Origin: Heterocephalus glaber
Taxonomy: Eukaryota; Chordata; Mammalia; Rodentia; Bathyergidae
DNA: 64,000 bases
NCBI RefSeq assembly: GCF_000247695.1
Contig: NW_004624732.1
Location: forward strand, 24,136,636 to 24,200,635
Direction of reading: 5' to 3'
Under the pieces are notes generated by a model. It was not told where the DNA came from and did not search any database. It saw only the letters and a list, made by a program, of their open reading frames with translations. Shown piece by piece: positions 37,480 to 50,394 of the stretch (positions are counted from its first letter, which is position 1; each line of letters opens with the position of its first letter). The position numbers and the translations under genes are program-made.

Positions 37480-40444
37480 CTGGGGGAGAAAGCCATACTC
37501 ATATAAACCATGTTCAGGACCTAGCCCTGATGACAAGTCACTGTTAGCCCCGTGAAGTCTGTGCCAGGACTTGGGACCAGGCCATGTGTGGCCACTCATG
37601 AATGCACAGGTACACACGCAATATACACGTGTGCATACAGATAATCATCCGCTTTTCCAGCCCCTGTGCTCAGCTCAGCCACATCCATAGCTCTTCCCGC
37701 CAGGCAGCAGGCCCATCCCTCTCTAATGTTGGCTTGTAAGGGAACTGTCCTATCCCAGTCTCCTGACATTCAGGGACAGGAGGAAAAAGGGCAGCAACTT
37801 GTAACTGGGTTTGGTTTCCACTGTCGGGGAGTGGGGGTCCCTGAAGGCATTGGGAGTGGGAATATGTTTGTTTCTAAGATCCGCTCCTTGCTGAGAGCAA
37901 GATAAAACATGTTCTCGCCCTTCGGAATGGTTACTTTCAGACTGTCCATGCCTTCTTGAGGAAGCAGCCAGATTCACATAAATGGCTATGCTGAGATCTG
38001 CACAAACTCTGCAGAGTGAATGTGCTCCAGCATTTCCTTCTGGCACTAGTCATCCTGCAGCAGCTTTAAAATATGGGCATCTGCATTCCTGTATGACAGC
38101 TAGGGAAACTGAGGCTCGGGGAGAGGTCGACTCACCCTTCCCAGAACACATAGCCAATCTTTGGCAGCCTAGATCTGGTCTTGAATCTCCTGACCACAGT
38201 GGGGGCCACATGGACATTTCAAGGAGATGAAGGAAAAGCCCCAGATCTCAGGGCTGTCCCAGCTCAGGTGGTGCTCATCTGGAGCTGGCCACGGGCAGCC
38301 TCTGAGCATAGGAACAGGGGAAAGGCCAGAAGTAGGAAAGGGACAGGGACAAATACCCGGGGAAAAGGAAAAGGCCATGAGGGGCTCACAAAAGGCCATG
38401 AGGGGCTCCCTAATAGTCCTCTTGTCTGCTGGGCAGACCTGGAGCAGAGCCAGGCAGAAGCAAGGCTACGAAGACTTAGTTTACAGCTCAAATCATTTTC
38501 AAAAATAACAGGGAAATGTGCTGTCTTTTCAAATTGCCTCTGGGGAAGACGTTACAGTGCAGGCTTGGAGGGGTAACCTCTCCCTGCAACACCCTTGGTC
38601 TGGAGACTTAGCCACGCTGAGTCCCTTTCTAGGAGGGCAGAAACCAGCATCAGGACACTCCGGTGTGGCCCACAGACTCATATCTGTGACTGATTTTCCA
38701 CCAGAGCACAAAGAGCTCTTCCAAGAGGGCTCCTGTTCGTTCTCTGGGTGCTACCTTTCAACTAAGCACTTTCTCTGAGAAGGAAAACGAAGATGGGTTG
38801 TATAGTAACTTATTTCCTGGGCTGAACTGGGACCCTGCAGACAGGGACATGTGGGGACATCTGGTTTTCGGAGCTTCAGCAGCGGGACCATCTAGGGGTG
38901 CTGCTGAAGTGCAACCATGGGACAAGGGGATGAAAGGGTCTCCTAATGCCCACTCTGCACTTGAAGAAAAACTGGAAATAGATTTATGATTTCCATATGC
39001 TGCAGGCTCTGTTTGTTTCAGACAAGAGCTGCAGAAGCTGATGGATTGATGTGCTGGTCAAGAGGAGCTCTGCAGGCTGAACAGGGCATCTTCCTGGCCT
39101 GTAATCATGAGGGCTTCAACAGAAAGGGCACTAATGAAAGCCAGCCCGTGCACATGGTGGTGAACAGGACACAGAGTGACAGGGAGACCACCTCCTCATG
39201 ATAAAAGGCTTTCTGCACCTGTCAGGAAGGAGGCCTCTGTGTGTCCACCTGGGCTGAAGGGTGGTCACGGGACCCCACTGGTGGGTGGGGCGTGGGCCTC
39301 CCAGTGTTCAGCATCTGCCTCTTGCCCTGTCCTTGCCATTCCAGCTTGTTTATCTTCCCTGGATATGTGCTGTCCTCATCAATTCCAACAGCCCCCGATG
39401 ATAGCCAGCCTCATGGAAACCATGCATCATGCTGAGACTGGGTTTGGTGTCAGCAAGGAGAGAAGAATTTGTCACCAACCCCTCTGTTTGTCTGACAATA
39501 ACAGGACCTAATATTTCATGAAAATTAAGTGCTCAGAGCATTCCCGATGGTTTACAGTCTTGATAAAGGATAGCACGGCAGATGCGGAGAGACAGGAACA
39601 GGAGGCCCTGCACATCCTTGGTGGCCATGCTGGGGATTCTGTGGTAGCAAACGAAGACTGGGCCACCATGTGACAGCTGAGGGGAGGGTCAGGAGACTTA
39701 CCTGGAAGGGCAGGAGGCACACTGTGCCCTTCACCCCATGGGCCCCTGCTCTAGAGCAGAACCTGGCTGTCTGCCTGCTAGGAGCATTAGAAGTGGCAGG
39801 GTTTCCAAAGGGATGGCACAAGTCTCTGGGGGCTGTTGGTTGCTGTTCCTCACTGTCCCTACCAGGAATCATCCTCCCCTCCAGCTCCGAAATGACCCGG
39901 GAGCTAGGCTGAGGATGAGGGTGGATACAAGTCCTGTTACCTAGGAGGGATAGTGACAGTGAAGATGAAATTCTAGGGAGAGGCAGCCTCAAGGGGTCTG
40001 AGCCATTCAGAGGACACGAGCAACTCACTTTCCTGAGGTTTATGTCGCTCATGGCTGAGGTGTGGGGGAGAGTTAGCTGCAGCCCGAGATAGGGCAGGAT
40101 AGGTGGAAGTTTTTGTTTTCATTCATTTCTGCATTCATTCAAGATATGCTTAATGAGCATGTAGTATGTGCAGGGTGCTGGGGACTCAGCAATAAGATGT
40201 GTGAACCCACCCTACCCTCTCTAATTCATCCATCTATCCATCCACCCCTCCATCCACCATCCACACATCCATCCATCTATCCATCCATCCATCTACCCAT
40301 CCATCTACCACCACCCACCCACCCTTCCACCCACCCATCCACCCATCCATCCATTTTCACCACCAAGTGAAATGCCCAAAGGCAGCAACCCGGGACCCTG
40401 GCCTGGACCCAGCCCAAGGACAGTGAGGGCGGCCAGCAGGTTAC
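37480..40444 (-). other. GLI2 intron 8
   Basis: A MIR-like fragment (CTAGGGAAACTGAGGCTCGG, near 38,100) and a CATCC array close to the exon 8 donor (40,226-40,354) are present. No cryptic exon is supported. Confidence 0.8.
40226..40354 (+). repeat. (CATC/CACC)n tetranucleotide array next to exon 8 donor
   Basis: About 130 bases of CATCCATC, CCACC and CTATCC steps end 90 bases from the exon 8 donor. In the GLI2 transcript it reads GGAU/GGUG-rich. Confidence 0.92.
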
Positions 40445-40567
40445 CTGCGTCAGTCCCAGGGGGGAGGCTGGCCGCAGGCCCTCGGCCTCAGTCTTGACCT
40501 TGCTTCGCTTGTGAATGGTGATGGGATTAACAGTGCTGCTCACAGCTGATTCACTGCTCTGCTTGTT
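40445..40567 (-). CDS. GLI2: GLI2 exon 8
   Basis: The exon has 123 bases (41 codons, phase 0), with acceptor CTCTCCCAG and donor GTAACC. It encodes NKQSSESAVSSTVNP, then IHKRSKVKTEAEGLRPASP and GLTQ. The VKTE segment fits a psi-K-x-E SUMO acceptor motif. This is the variable, Ser-rich lead-in to the DNA-binding domain. A CATCC-type tetranucleotide array lies about 90 bases past the donor in the downstream intron. The donor GTAACC is weaker than consensus, in line with a potentially skippable exon. Skipping it would keep the frame. Confidence 0.94.
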
Positions 40568-41840
40568 CTGGGAGAGGTTGCAGAGGAGAGCTTGTTACAT
40601 AGGGGCAGGGCAGGGACACCCCAAATTCAGTGTGGGGTCTACCTCTGGAACCTCACCACACTGACTGTATGGGCCAACCCTATGTGTGATGTCTCAGAAA
40701 TGGAGTCTCCTAGCCCTGTTTTCCAGTCAGTGGCACACTCAGGGGTACCTAGATCACAGCTGCCAGCACCTCCCGCTACGCAGCTACCACCCCCACTTCC
40801 CCAAGCAGTGAGAGAAAATGGAAGAGAGAGTTCCTCTTTGAAAAGCGCTGGACCCCTTTGCTCCTGTCCTGAGGAGGCTCAACTTCTCAGGTCTCCAGAG
40901 CAGGGGTGGCCAGCTCTGGGAGCAGGGGATAAGGGCCTAGTTCCTCAGGGGAAGGCCTGGGGCTGCAGTTTCAGGTGACACCTCAAAGGCTGGTAGTGAC
41001 TGTCTGCAGTAGGTGCTAGGAGCCACTTGGAGTTCTGGGATAGCAGGACTTTCTGTAGGTGTCTTCCCCTCTGTGAGATATGGTCACATCCAGGTCTGTC
41101 AATTGCCCAAGGGTGGTCGGGGTAGGTGCTTCCCCTCTGATTATCATCATGAGTGCTCCCCAGGATCTGGGGTTCAGGAGGGGCTGTGTACACACAAGAG
41201 CTAGTTTATAAGTACAATGACCCAGCCTAGGTGGCAGGTTCCCCTTCCCAGGTGATTTAGCTCAGGCTGAGAGAGGTAAAGACAATTTTCTGTTTTCAGG
41301 CAAGTTAGGAACCAGGTGCAATTTGACCGATTCCAAAGTCTGTACCTGTCCTTTATACAAACTTGTCCCTATAAATCCAGGTCTTTGTCTGTAACACAGG
41401 GCCTCATTTATTGCCAGATACTGGTGGCATCCAGTGCATGCCAGGCACCACTGTGCTAGAAGGCCCCGCATGCCAAAGGCCTGTGGGAAGGACTGAATAG
41501 AAGGTGTATGAAAACCTGTAGGAAATATGTGTTCTAGAACATAACTGCATATTATTGTTATTATTACTGTTCCTTCATCCATTTATGTCCTATGTTGTGC
41601 ATGGAGTCCTAGGTTTCTTCACCTGCTTATTATGTTTATTGGACAGGAGGAGGCTGAACTGTGAGCTCAGGGCCCGTGTCGCAGCCTGAAGCCCTTTCTA
41701 ACATGTAGCCTCTGCCCAGAAGACACCCCCCAGCCAGTCTGGGGCCCAGAGTTCTCCACCAGTTCCTGGCTTGGGATGGCAGGAACAGCCCTCATGGGGG
41801 CAGGGTGAGCTCCCAGCTCCTGCTCCCGGTGCCCACCTAC
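40568..41840 (-). other. GLI2 intron 7
   Basis: The intron runs between exons 7 and 8 with GT-AG ends. I see no classified repeat or extra exon. Confidence 0.85.
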
Positions 41841-42060
41841 CTGGTTGGCATTGGTCAGACAGTTGCTGCTGCCGCTGCTGCTGAGCTGGGTGGGTGCGGC
41901 ACTGATGGAGGCGAGGGCCATAGGCTGCTGGGCCAGGAAGGTGGGTGAGGGCTGAATTAGGGGTGGTGTGTGTCCAAAGGCTGAGCCCAGGCCCCGCTGC
42001 TGGCTCAGGATTTGCTGGTAGGCCACGGGGTTGATGGGATGGGGGAAGGTGAAGGCTGGG
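41841..42060 (-). CDS. GLI2: GLI2 exon 7
   Basis: The exon has 220 bases, with acceptor TCTGTTGCAG and donor GTAGGTGG. Its first base completes a split Ser codon from exon 6, and 73 codons follow. It encodes PAFTFPHPINPVAYQQ, then SQQRGLGSAFGHTPP, and a segment rich in Gln, Ser and Pro ending in NCLTNANQ. This is part of the N-terminal regulatory region between the SUFU-binding motif and the zinc fingers. The match to known GLI2 is close, with substitutions in the Ser-rich tail. Confidence 0.95.
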
Positions 42061-42652
42061 CTGCAACAGAAAAGGAGATGGGAAGAGGCGATGGCCAGTT
42101 AGGCAGATACTTCCTGAGCAGAGAGGACCCTGCCCAGAAGAGTGAGATGGCCTTGGCAATGGCCGTGCTAAATGTACCACTACTAGGGCTTTCCCTCCTT
42201 CTAGTGCAAGTAGTGGCTGCCCACTGCCTGTACTCAGGCCTCACGTTCTATGCTTAACTCTAGAGCAGTGATGGTGAAAGCTTCAGAGACCTAGGGCCAA
42301 ACTGCAACCCAAAACCCACTTATTTATCACTAAGTGCCCAAACTACAATTAAATCTGAATACTAAGGTTTTAATTTAGAAAAACAACTCTACATTAACAT
42401 CTTTTGTCTTAAAATAAAAACACGATAACATGAGTACCATAGGTTGGCCACCACTGTCCTAGACTCTACTCCAGGGTACGGGCTGCAGGCTCAGCAGGCA
42501 CCAGGCTCCATCGCCACTTCACACCCCGGCTTCCCCAATGCTCTGGCACCTGAGATGCAAACCTGCACCACTACTTTCTTATTTGGACCCCACTGGGCCT
42601 GCAGAGCCTGTTCTCATGGCCCCTCATCCACACTCCAGCAGGCAAGGCTCAC
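42061..42652 (-). other. GLI2 intron 6
   Basis: This short intron holds a small hAT element at 42,266-42,456 and otherwise nothing recognised. Confidence 0.85.
42266..42456 (+). mobile_element. Non-autonomous hAT element with TCTAGA-type target site
   Basis: The 191-bp element starts CAGTGATGGTGAAAGC and ends TAGGTTGGCCACCACTG, imperfect inverted ends typical of hAT (CAGTG…CACTG). The 8-bp flanks are CTCTAGAG (42,258-42,265) and TCCTAGAC (42,457-42,464), matching the nTCTAGAn preference with decay. The interior (CAAACTGCAACCCAAAACCC, CCCACTTATTTATC, CTGAATACTAAGGTTTTAAT) resembles a hAT MITE I associate with several amniote genomes. Confidence 0.7.
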
Positions 42653-42854
42653 CTGAGGGCACCCGCTGACAGGTGTCCATAGGAGCCACTGGCTGCTGAG
42701 CTGCTTCGAGAGTTGTTGATGTAGGCTACCAGAGAGTTGGGCGAGGTCCGGATCATCCGCTGCAGGTCAAGGCTGGCATCTGAGAGTGGAGAGATGGATA
42801 GCGCCCGCTTGCGGCTCAGGCGGGGTGTCACCCGGGGGCTGGAGAACCGGGACA
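42653..42854 (-). CDS. GLI2: GLI2 exon 6 (SUFU-binding SYGH motif)
   Basis: The exon has 202 bases, with acceptor GTTGCACAG and donor GTGAGCC. Two bases complete a split Val codon, 66 codons follow, and two bases start a Ser codon completed in exon 7. It encodes [19 protein letters not shown], then [19 protein letters not shown] and [23 protein letters not shown] lies at about 42,662-42,691. The SYGH core is the conserved short motif that sits between the two lobes of SUFU, the cytoplasmic inhibitor of GLI proteins. It is intact here. Confidence 0.96.
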
Positions 42855-43009
42855 CTGTGCAACAGCCAACAAAAGGTGCGTCAGCATCACCTGTGTTGGG
42901 GGAAGGGACAATGGAGTTGGGAGAGGAAATGGGGATGGGTAGGTGGGAACAGGAAGAGCCTACGAGGACAGTCTGATGGGAATAACAGCTGTAGGGCAGT
43001 TGGGCAAGG

Positions 43010-43075
43010 GATGAACTCTGTCCCAGACTCAGTTTATTCAACTGTAAAATGAGGGTGATCAGCACAGGGCATGGT
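43010..43075 (-). repeat. MIR-like SINE fragment
   Basis: CTCAGTTTATTCAACTGTAA followed by AATGAGGGTGATCAG is the complement of the conserved MIR core. Confidence 0.55.
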
Positions 43076-45606
43076 GAAGATCTGAGAAGGACAAAGCGAA
43101 TTCACCGGGGAAGCCAGCTTCAGGTCAAGAAACAGAGTGTCCTCAAACCCTCTTCTCCCTTCCAGACCTGCCCCAAGGGAAGGCCCCTCTCATGGCTGTG
43201 TGTTAGAGGCGTGGGCCCTAGCTGAGCACTCTCAGAGGCAGTGGAGTCTTTCGGAAGTGGTGCCCAGCGGGAGTAAGTTAGGTATTGGGGGCGTGGCCTA
43301 AAAAAGGACATGAGGTGCATGGTTCTGCTTCACCACAGGCTCCTACCAGGGTAGGTTGCCTCACCACAGGCCCCAAATCAAAAGGTCAGTTGGTCATGGA
43401 CTGGGACCTCCAAAATGGAACCAACATAAACCTTTCCTCTTAGAAGGTGATTTTCTCAGTATTTGTTACGGTGACAGAAAAGTAACACAGCCATTATCCC
43501 GGCTTTTCCCACCCTGCTTAATGTCGTCTATTTTTAAGTTTATGTAAATGAAATACAGTTCTTCTTTCATGTCTGGATTCCTTCCCATTGTGTGTGGCAG
43601 TAACTTGCTTGTCCTCACTGCTGCAGAGAATTCCACAGGGAGAAGAGAGTGTTAGGTGTTAGGTGTTCCAAAGTCACGGATCATGTTGCAACTGGGATCG
43701 CAACAACGTCTCCTCCAACACCCTGGCAGGGCATTTGCCAGGCAGAGACCGGGCTGCCCTCACACTCAGCACCATGCCTGGCGGGCTGGGAAAGCTGCTG
43801 TGACAAGGCAGGGAGGACAGGAGGGACAGCAGGAGGGGCAGCTGACACCATGTAGCTACGATTAAACACTGAAGCCCTCAGTTCTGAGGTTACCCAGGGC
43901 TTGGGGACCCTGCTGCTTTAGAATGCAGACCATAGTCCTATGCACAGAAACTCACGGTGTGCAGGTACACACACCAGCCACGTGTGCACACCCCCCCACA
44001 GACACATGTATATGTACACACAAAGGTACCTGCCCTAGCTGGCTGACCTTTGGACATGCTCTTATCTTCACTGGCTGCTGTCGCCCACACAGCTTCAGAA
44101 GGGAAGAGGGCCTGGCCCAGACCAGGGCTTCCTGCACCCCAGGGAACAGGCTCTCCCACTATGGCTCCAGTTTGTTTCTGCTTCCTTACAGCCCTGCCCG
44201 CTTCATCAGGATTCTGGATAGCTTGCTGAACACAATGGCTAGAAACTGTCTGCTAATATCGCTGGTCGACCCTACCCACAAAATTTCTGCCCTGTCTGCA
44301 CCTCTGGACCTTCCTGAGCCCATTTCCTCTTTCTCAAGGGGTCTAATCACCGTGCAGACCTCCAGGGCCGATGTGAATTAGGAGGCACAGATCTGGCCCA
44401 TAGCTGGGCACATGAGGCTGGATGCATCCTCACCTTGTGAACGCCTGTGTGAAGCATCAACTCCTGTGCCCCACTGGGCCCTGTCCGTCAGCCTCCCTTC
44501 ACTGAAGGGCCTGCCTTCCTCCAGTGGCCTCCAGGTTCCCACAGGATGGGGGCACTGCCTGAAAACAATTCTGGTAGCTGCTCAAACATAGAGTCTCTGC
44601 TGCTCATCCTGCCTTCCTCCTGCCTGCCTGGTCAGACCTGCAGGGAGAGGGCCAGCTGCTCTGGCCACAGGGCCTGCCTCCCTCGGCCTCCTACTCATGG
44701 TCCTCATGGCTGTTTCTTCCTGGGGTGCTTCTGACCAACCCTGACCTGCTGGCCTCGGGATTATGTTTAATTGTGCACATGTTGGTGTCATGTCCCCAGC
44801 GTTGCAGAGCACCAAGGGCAGGGTGGGTGGCCTGTGAACCTCAGAGGCCCCAACCCACACCGATGTCCTCTAGAAGGCTATGTGAGCCTTAAAAAGTTGA
44901 AGCCTTGGGATCCCTGCTGGGCCCTGGGAGCAATCAGCTCCCACCCGCTCCATGCTGGGCCCAGCCTGGCCACTCTGGGGGGTGAGGTCCTGGGAAGTCC
45001 CTCTACTGCTGGGCCACAGAGAGAAACAGAGAAGGGCCTGGAATCCATGGGCCAGAAAGGGCTTCCAGGGTTGTCTCTCCTAACTTCCTCCTTCAGGGAC
45101 ATGGGGAGTCTGAGGCCACAGAGGGGAGCAGACAGCAGCAAGGGGTAAAGGGGATTCAGGTACTGGGATGCAGACCTGGGTTGGATGAGAGGCCAGTGGG
45201 GGGTGAGGTGGGGGTGGGGTATAGCCAGGGCACTTTGGCTGGATCCACAAGTCAGCTGTCAAAGACATAGAAACTTTGCTAATGACCTAAGCATAAAACT
45301 GGGTCAATGGCCAGCCCTGGGATGGTAACCCAATGGGGAGATAGATGTGGGAGTGGCCAGTGCATTCCAGAATAGCATAGTTGTAACTGTCCAAGTGCCA
45401 CACCCTCTACTTTGTACATGTACTTTTCAACCAGAAGCATGAAATGATTTGGGGAATGCTTCCCTTGGATGAAAAAGTTGAGCTAATCAGAATGCACTTT
45501 TCTCTACATATCCTTGTCAGCTACACTGTCTTTGTGGCTGGGTGCTTATGCTATTGGGCCCTGAGGACTAGGGCTTGTGAATCTCTAGTAGGCAGGGATA
45601 TAGAGG

Positions 45607-45956
45607 TGCTATGGTCGGGCTGTGTCTTCCAGACATTTATATAATTGGAAACCTTACCCTCCAATTCATAAGTTGATTGTACTTAGAGGAGGGACCTTAG
45701 AGAGATAATTAAGTAAAGTCATGAAGGTGGGATTAGTGGCTTTATAAGAAGAGGAATGAGACCCCACCTGGTGTACTTGTTCTGTCTTGCCATTGATGTC
45801 CCTGCTATGTTATGATGAGCAATAAGGTGCCTACTAAATATCACCACCATATTCTTGAACTTCCCAGCTTCCAGAACTGTGAGCTAAATAAACCTCTATT
45901 TTTAATACATTTCCAAGTCTCAGGTATTTTGTTATAACAACACATAATGGCCTAAG
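45607..45956 (+). mobile_element. MaLR-type solo LTR in intron 5
   Basis: GCTATGGTCGGGCTGTGTCT to CCAGAACTGTGAGCTAAATA and CAGGTATTTTGTTATAACAA follows the MaLR LTR layout, with TAAATAAA as polyadenylation signal. No viral genes. Confidence 0.68.
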
Positions 45957-48900
45957 ACTGGTGGGTTCACAGAAGGTACTCCATAGATGCTTCAGGCACT
46001 GTAGCTTGTTCTGCCCCACAGAGGGCCCAGTTGCATGGTAGGTGACTCACTCAGTCAACCACTCCTTTCTGTTGTTGCAGGAAGGTCCCCAGCCTACACG
46101 CCTGAGGATACAGGGATGCACACAGGTGGCCAACTGGCAGCCCCACTCCCCTGACCATGTGCTCTGAACAAGTGCAAAAGTGGATCCTCTAAAGACTCCC
46201 TGTTACTCACAAACAGAGTGGCAAATGGGGAAATATGAGATGAACACAAAAGAGCTCACGTCTTCTAAAGAAGAAACACACTCATCTTTGTCATACATTT
46301 TTTAAAAAAAGACTTTGCTGCTAATCCTTGGATTCCCACTCTCTTGGGCACCCCTAACAAGAGGAAACAGGCCAAATCTGACAGTGATATTCATCTCTGT
46401 TATTCCCACACCTCAAGGGAAATATGTTTATTAATGTGCTTCTTCCCTTGATAAATTACTAAATAGGAAGAAAAGCCTGGCACTCATTTCCCATAGCTTC
46501 ACCTGTGATTTATAGCTGGGGACTGGCAGAGCCACGGCATCCATTCATCTATAGACGCACCTGTTCTAGCACTGGGCAGCCCCTGGGTGACTGGCCACCT
46601 GCCTGTCCTCACCTGGGCAGATGTCCTACCCTGCCTGTTCCTGTCACCACCTGTCTCTCCCACTGGTTCTTTTTCTTTTGCTCGTGCCCATTTGTTCATT
46701 CATCCAGCAGACCCTCCTCCAGCCTTGAGAAGTGCCAGGCACTGGCAGGCACTCAAAGACTCTGGAGGCACTCTGCCTCCATGGCACTCACTGTCTGGGT
46801 GAGAGATGAAAACAGTATCTGCAGTACCAGGCAGGATCCACAGGGGTTACCTAGTGAGGAATTCCCCAGGGAGCCCCAGCATGCTCCAGAGGGAGGTTGT
46901 TGCTTTCCTTGGGGCTCTGGGAGGGAAGACTCAGGCAGACCAGGCTCTGACCCTCTGAACCCCTCTACACTGGGTGGCTCTAGGCAAGTGACTGGCTGTC
47001 TCTGAGCTGGATCCCTGAGCAGAGGATGGGCTAGCTGCACCCACCTCAAGATCTTGTGGGCTGGTGGCCATTGTCTTATGCATTGTGCAGGGTGGGCCTC
47101 AGTGGAGCCAGAGCTGGGGACTCCCCCACCCCCAGCGCCTATGGACCCAGGAACCTGGGCTGAAGGACAGTGGGAGGGAGCTCTGTTCTGGTGCAGTGAC
47201 CCAGCAGCCTTCCCCATACCCATAGGCATCCTCAGCACAGGGCTTGGATGTACCTTCCTGGGGAGAGCAGAATGAGGCCTATGGAAGTGCTGGTGTGTCC
47301 TGAACCCCCACAGTGCTCCCTGGGTGGCCCAACGACCTCTTGCAGGTCTCTTCTGGACACACTGAGGACATCCTTGAGAGTCCACCTTGAGGACCGCAAC
47401 CTGCCCACACTTAGCTGTTCACAGCCCCTCTCTTATGTTCCCCTGCTTTTGGGGGAGCTAAGAGAGTCTGGGGCATGGAGCCAGGAGGCTTGGGTTTAGG
47501 CCACTAGCCCCACTGCTGAGTTATGTGACAAAGACATAGAAACTCAGGGTCTGGGCCAGGTTTTCCCCTGGCTTCACAGTGCTGGCCGGGAACAACGTGT
47601 CCTGAGGTTTACCAGAAGACTCATGAACACCACTCTGCCCATGCTGGTATCCAGCAGCTTGCGCTCTAGGACTTTCAGGCATGGTCTCTACCTCAGTCTC
47701 CCGTCCTGTCCAAGATTGGGGCTGGACTCCCTGCCTGACTTGAGCCTCTGGCAACTCCTGCACCGACTCTTCCTGCCTCTCTGTGGTATGATCAATGTAA
47801 TTGGCTTTTGAGTCCCCCCTTCCCCTAGATCCACAGGCAGTATAAAGAACGGGTGTCACAATGGAGGTGACATCCAAGTCGAATTAGTGTCAATATGACA
47901 ATAAAATATACAGCTTGGAGGAAATATGGGCTGTATACAGACAGCATTTCAATCGGAAACATTTCCATCTTCTCAATGTGGTAGGGGTGGGGGAAGGGAG
48001 GACATGCTGCAGCAGTGCTGTGGTTAAATCACCAATATTCAACAGCTTAACATGAGAAGATGCCATTTTAGGGCCCGAGTGACAACTAGTGAATTTTCTG
48101 CTCTCTAGAGAGCCTGCAGGGGGATATTCTTGGATCCCTGACGGATTCTCTGTACCCTTCCCAGGGGCTGGAGGGGGTGGGCTCACACGGGACCTGGAAT
48201 CTCCTCGTCCTGCTACATCTTGGCCTAGGGCCCAGGCAGAAGGTGGGGCTGAATTTTTGGATCCCTACCCCCCCTTTCCAGGGGTCTGCTTGCCCTCCAG
48301 CCTTTCCCCTGCACTGTAGTGTTCCCCACATGTAGGGTGTATGCACGGCCCAGGTGAGATTAGGGTAGGTTCCATGGAGATGAGATAGGACATCCTCCTC
48401 AAATCAGATCAAGTTTTCCATGTCAAGAGAAAATATAAAGTTCCATTTAAGGCCTAGTTATTTAATTCAAAAAGGTAAGTCAGTTAAAAATACTAAATAT
48501 GCAATCATGCCAATGGCACTTGGCTAAGGTAACAACCATACTCTGGTTAACATGTGCGCCAACTGGGGCCAAGGCACTGCAGGACGAGGCCCCACCCGGT
48601 GTTCCTATGTGCCTGCTCAGCTTGCCATACTGCCTGGCCGGTCCTGTCCCTGTGCCCTGTTACCCACTGCATCACTGTCCGTGTGTTGTGAGACAGACAG
48701 AGAAGGCCTATTCTCCCTGGCTTCCTATGAGCTCTCGAGGGCCCTTGTACCTGTGCAGAAGTCACACATCAAGGCTGTGTCTATGGATGACTTGCTGATG
48801 TGAGCCAATATGTCCTTAGAGACCCAGGACCCTCCTACAGGGGATCTCTGGAGCCAGAGAGCCAGTGCCATGTGACAGTTGGCTTCTTGCCTCCACAAGA

Positions 48901-49254
48901 ATGCTGAGCAAAAGTGAACTTGGTGGAAAGATCTGCTCCATCTCTGCTATAGGGACTGAACTTCCCAGAGGGACTCCACAGGCCTGCTTGGCTGGGAACT
49001 GCTGGAAACACAGGAGCTGGAGGGGCCCATCTTGGCTCCCTGGCTCAGGGGAGGGTGTGACTGGGGCAAATCCCAGAGGCAAATCCTGTTTCTGCTGCCC
49101 TCCCACCCGGGTGAGGAGCATCGGCAGTGTTCAGTGTCTCAGACATGCCTCTGAGTGGCACATCTGCACCGGTATCGAGCCGAGTGGAAGTGCCTACAAT
49201 ATTCTAGAAAGTGGAGGCAAAGATTCTAGTTCTGGCTTAAACTTGTTTGAAGTG

Positions 49255-49357
49255 GTTGGAGGTGCGGTCCAGTGATATGTCCCATGCTTAGCATGGGGGA
49301 GGGGGAGCTGGATGCAACCTCCAGCACCAAAAAAAGAGAAGGAAAAGAAAAAAAGAC
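49255..49357 (+). mobile_element. ID-like SINE, diverged
   Basis: GGTGCGGTCCAGTGATATGT, GCTTAGCATGGGGGAG and CAACCTCCAGCACCAAAAAA follow the ID layout, with an A-rich tail (AAAAAAAGAGAAGGAAAAGA). Confidence 0.6.
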
Positions 49358-50394
49358 TCTGTTTCTGCAACAAAGTGCGTTAAATAGTGACAAATGCAAA
49401 AGATCTGAGATTGCTCTGATCTTGGGTTATAATAGATTGGGAAACAGAAATCACCTGTTCTTGAAATCGTAGTTAAGGAAAAATTCCCACCCTCGCCTCA
49501 TGGCTGACTCTGAGCATCTGACACCTTTATTTAGGCCAGCTCTGGAATCTGGTGATGCTTGAGATGGAAGTGGGGGAAGAGGGCGGGTGTGATGAGTTAC
49601 TCAGTGGCTGCTGACGTCAGCCAGGAGTTCTCCTGCCCACCCATGAGCTCACCTCCTTGCCTGCCTCTATGGCCTTGGCCTTCCGGTTGCTCAAAGAAGC
49701 TCAGCCCCCCAGATGCTGCCCAGTGCAGAGTGCCCCAGAGAGAACAAAGCTGCGCCCCAGCCACTTTTCAGGCTGCCTGCCAGCCCGCAGCTGCTCTCCC
49801 ACCACAGCAGTTTCTGCACTAATTAGTCTGTATCTTTCTACTCCAGTCCCTTTGTAACGACCACTCTCTTCCTCATCCTACGCACAGGGAGGGCCTGCCC
49901 GTCAGATGAGCCTCAACCTGGGACTTGCCATCTTGTTACACAGAAGGAGAAGCACTAGCCAGTTCTGATGGGGGAGACTTGGGTGCTGCTGGGTAGACCC
50001 AGAGGCCTGGGACTCTATTCAAGTGGTGACCTGGGTGAAGTCCTAGGGCACTGTGTGTGAATTAGTGTGGCAAACCAGCTGGTGCTGCAGGGTGGGGAGG
50101 TGTCTGGGGACCTCCAGTTCCCCAGAGGAGGCAGCAGTGAGACTGAGGGGTCTAAGCTCACAGTGTCAGAGAGGAGACCTGGAAAGGTGGCAAATAACTG
50201 GCTGGCCAAGGAAGGTGACAAGCCACACTTGGCAGGCCTCAGGGATGGCATAGATGGCAAAATGGTGAGAAAAAGGTGGCCAGGAGGGCCTTTGTCCTGG
50301 GATTAAGCCTCAATGGACAGAGGTGCAGACAACTGACACAGAATCCTACAAGAGGATAAGGGGGTGGCTTTGAAAGAGGGAAAAGAATACTTGA

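Noticed and set aside
40113..40543. Pro/Ser/His-rich ORFs over the CATCC array, and similar ones at 62,593-62,989
   Set aside because: These are low-complexity translations of tetranucleotide arrays.
46505..47385. Overlapping 166-codon (plus) and 210-codon (minus) ORFs in intron 5
   Set aside because: They overlap each other on opposite strands in GC-rich intronic DNA and show no family motif.
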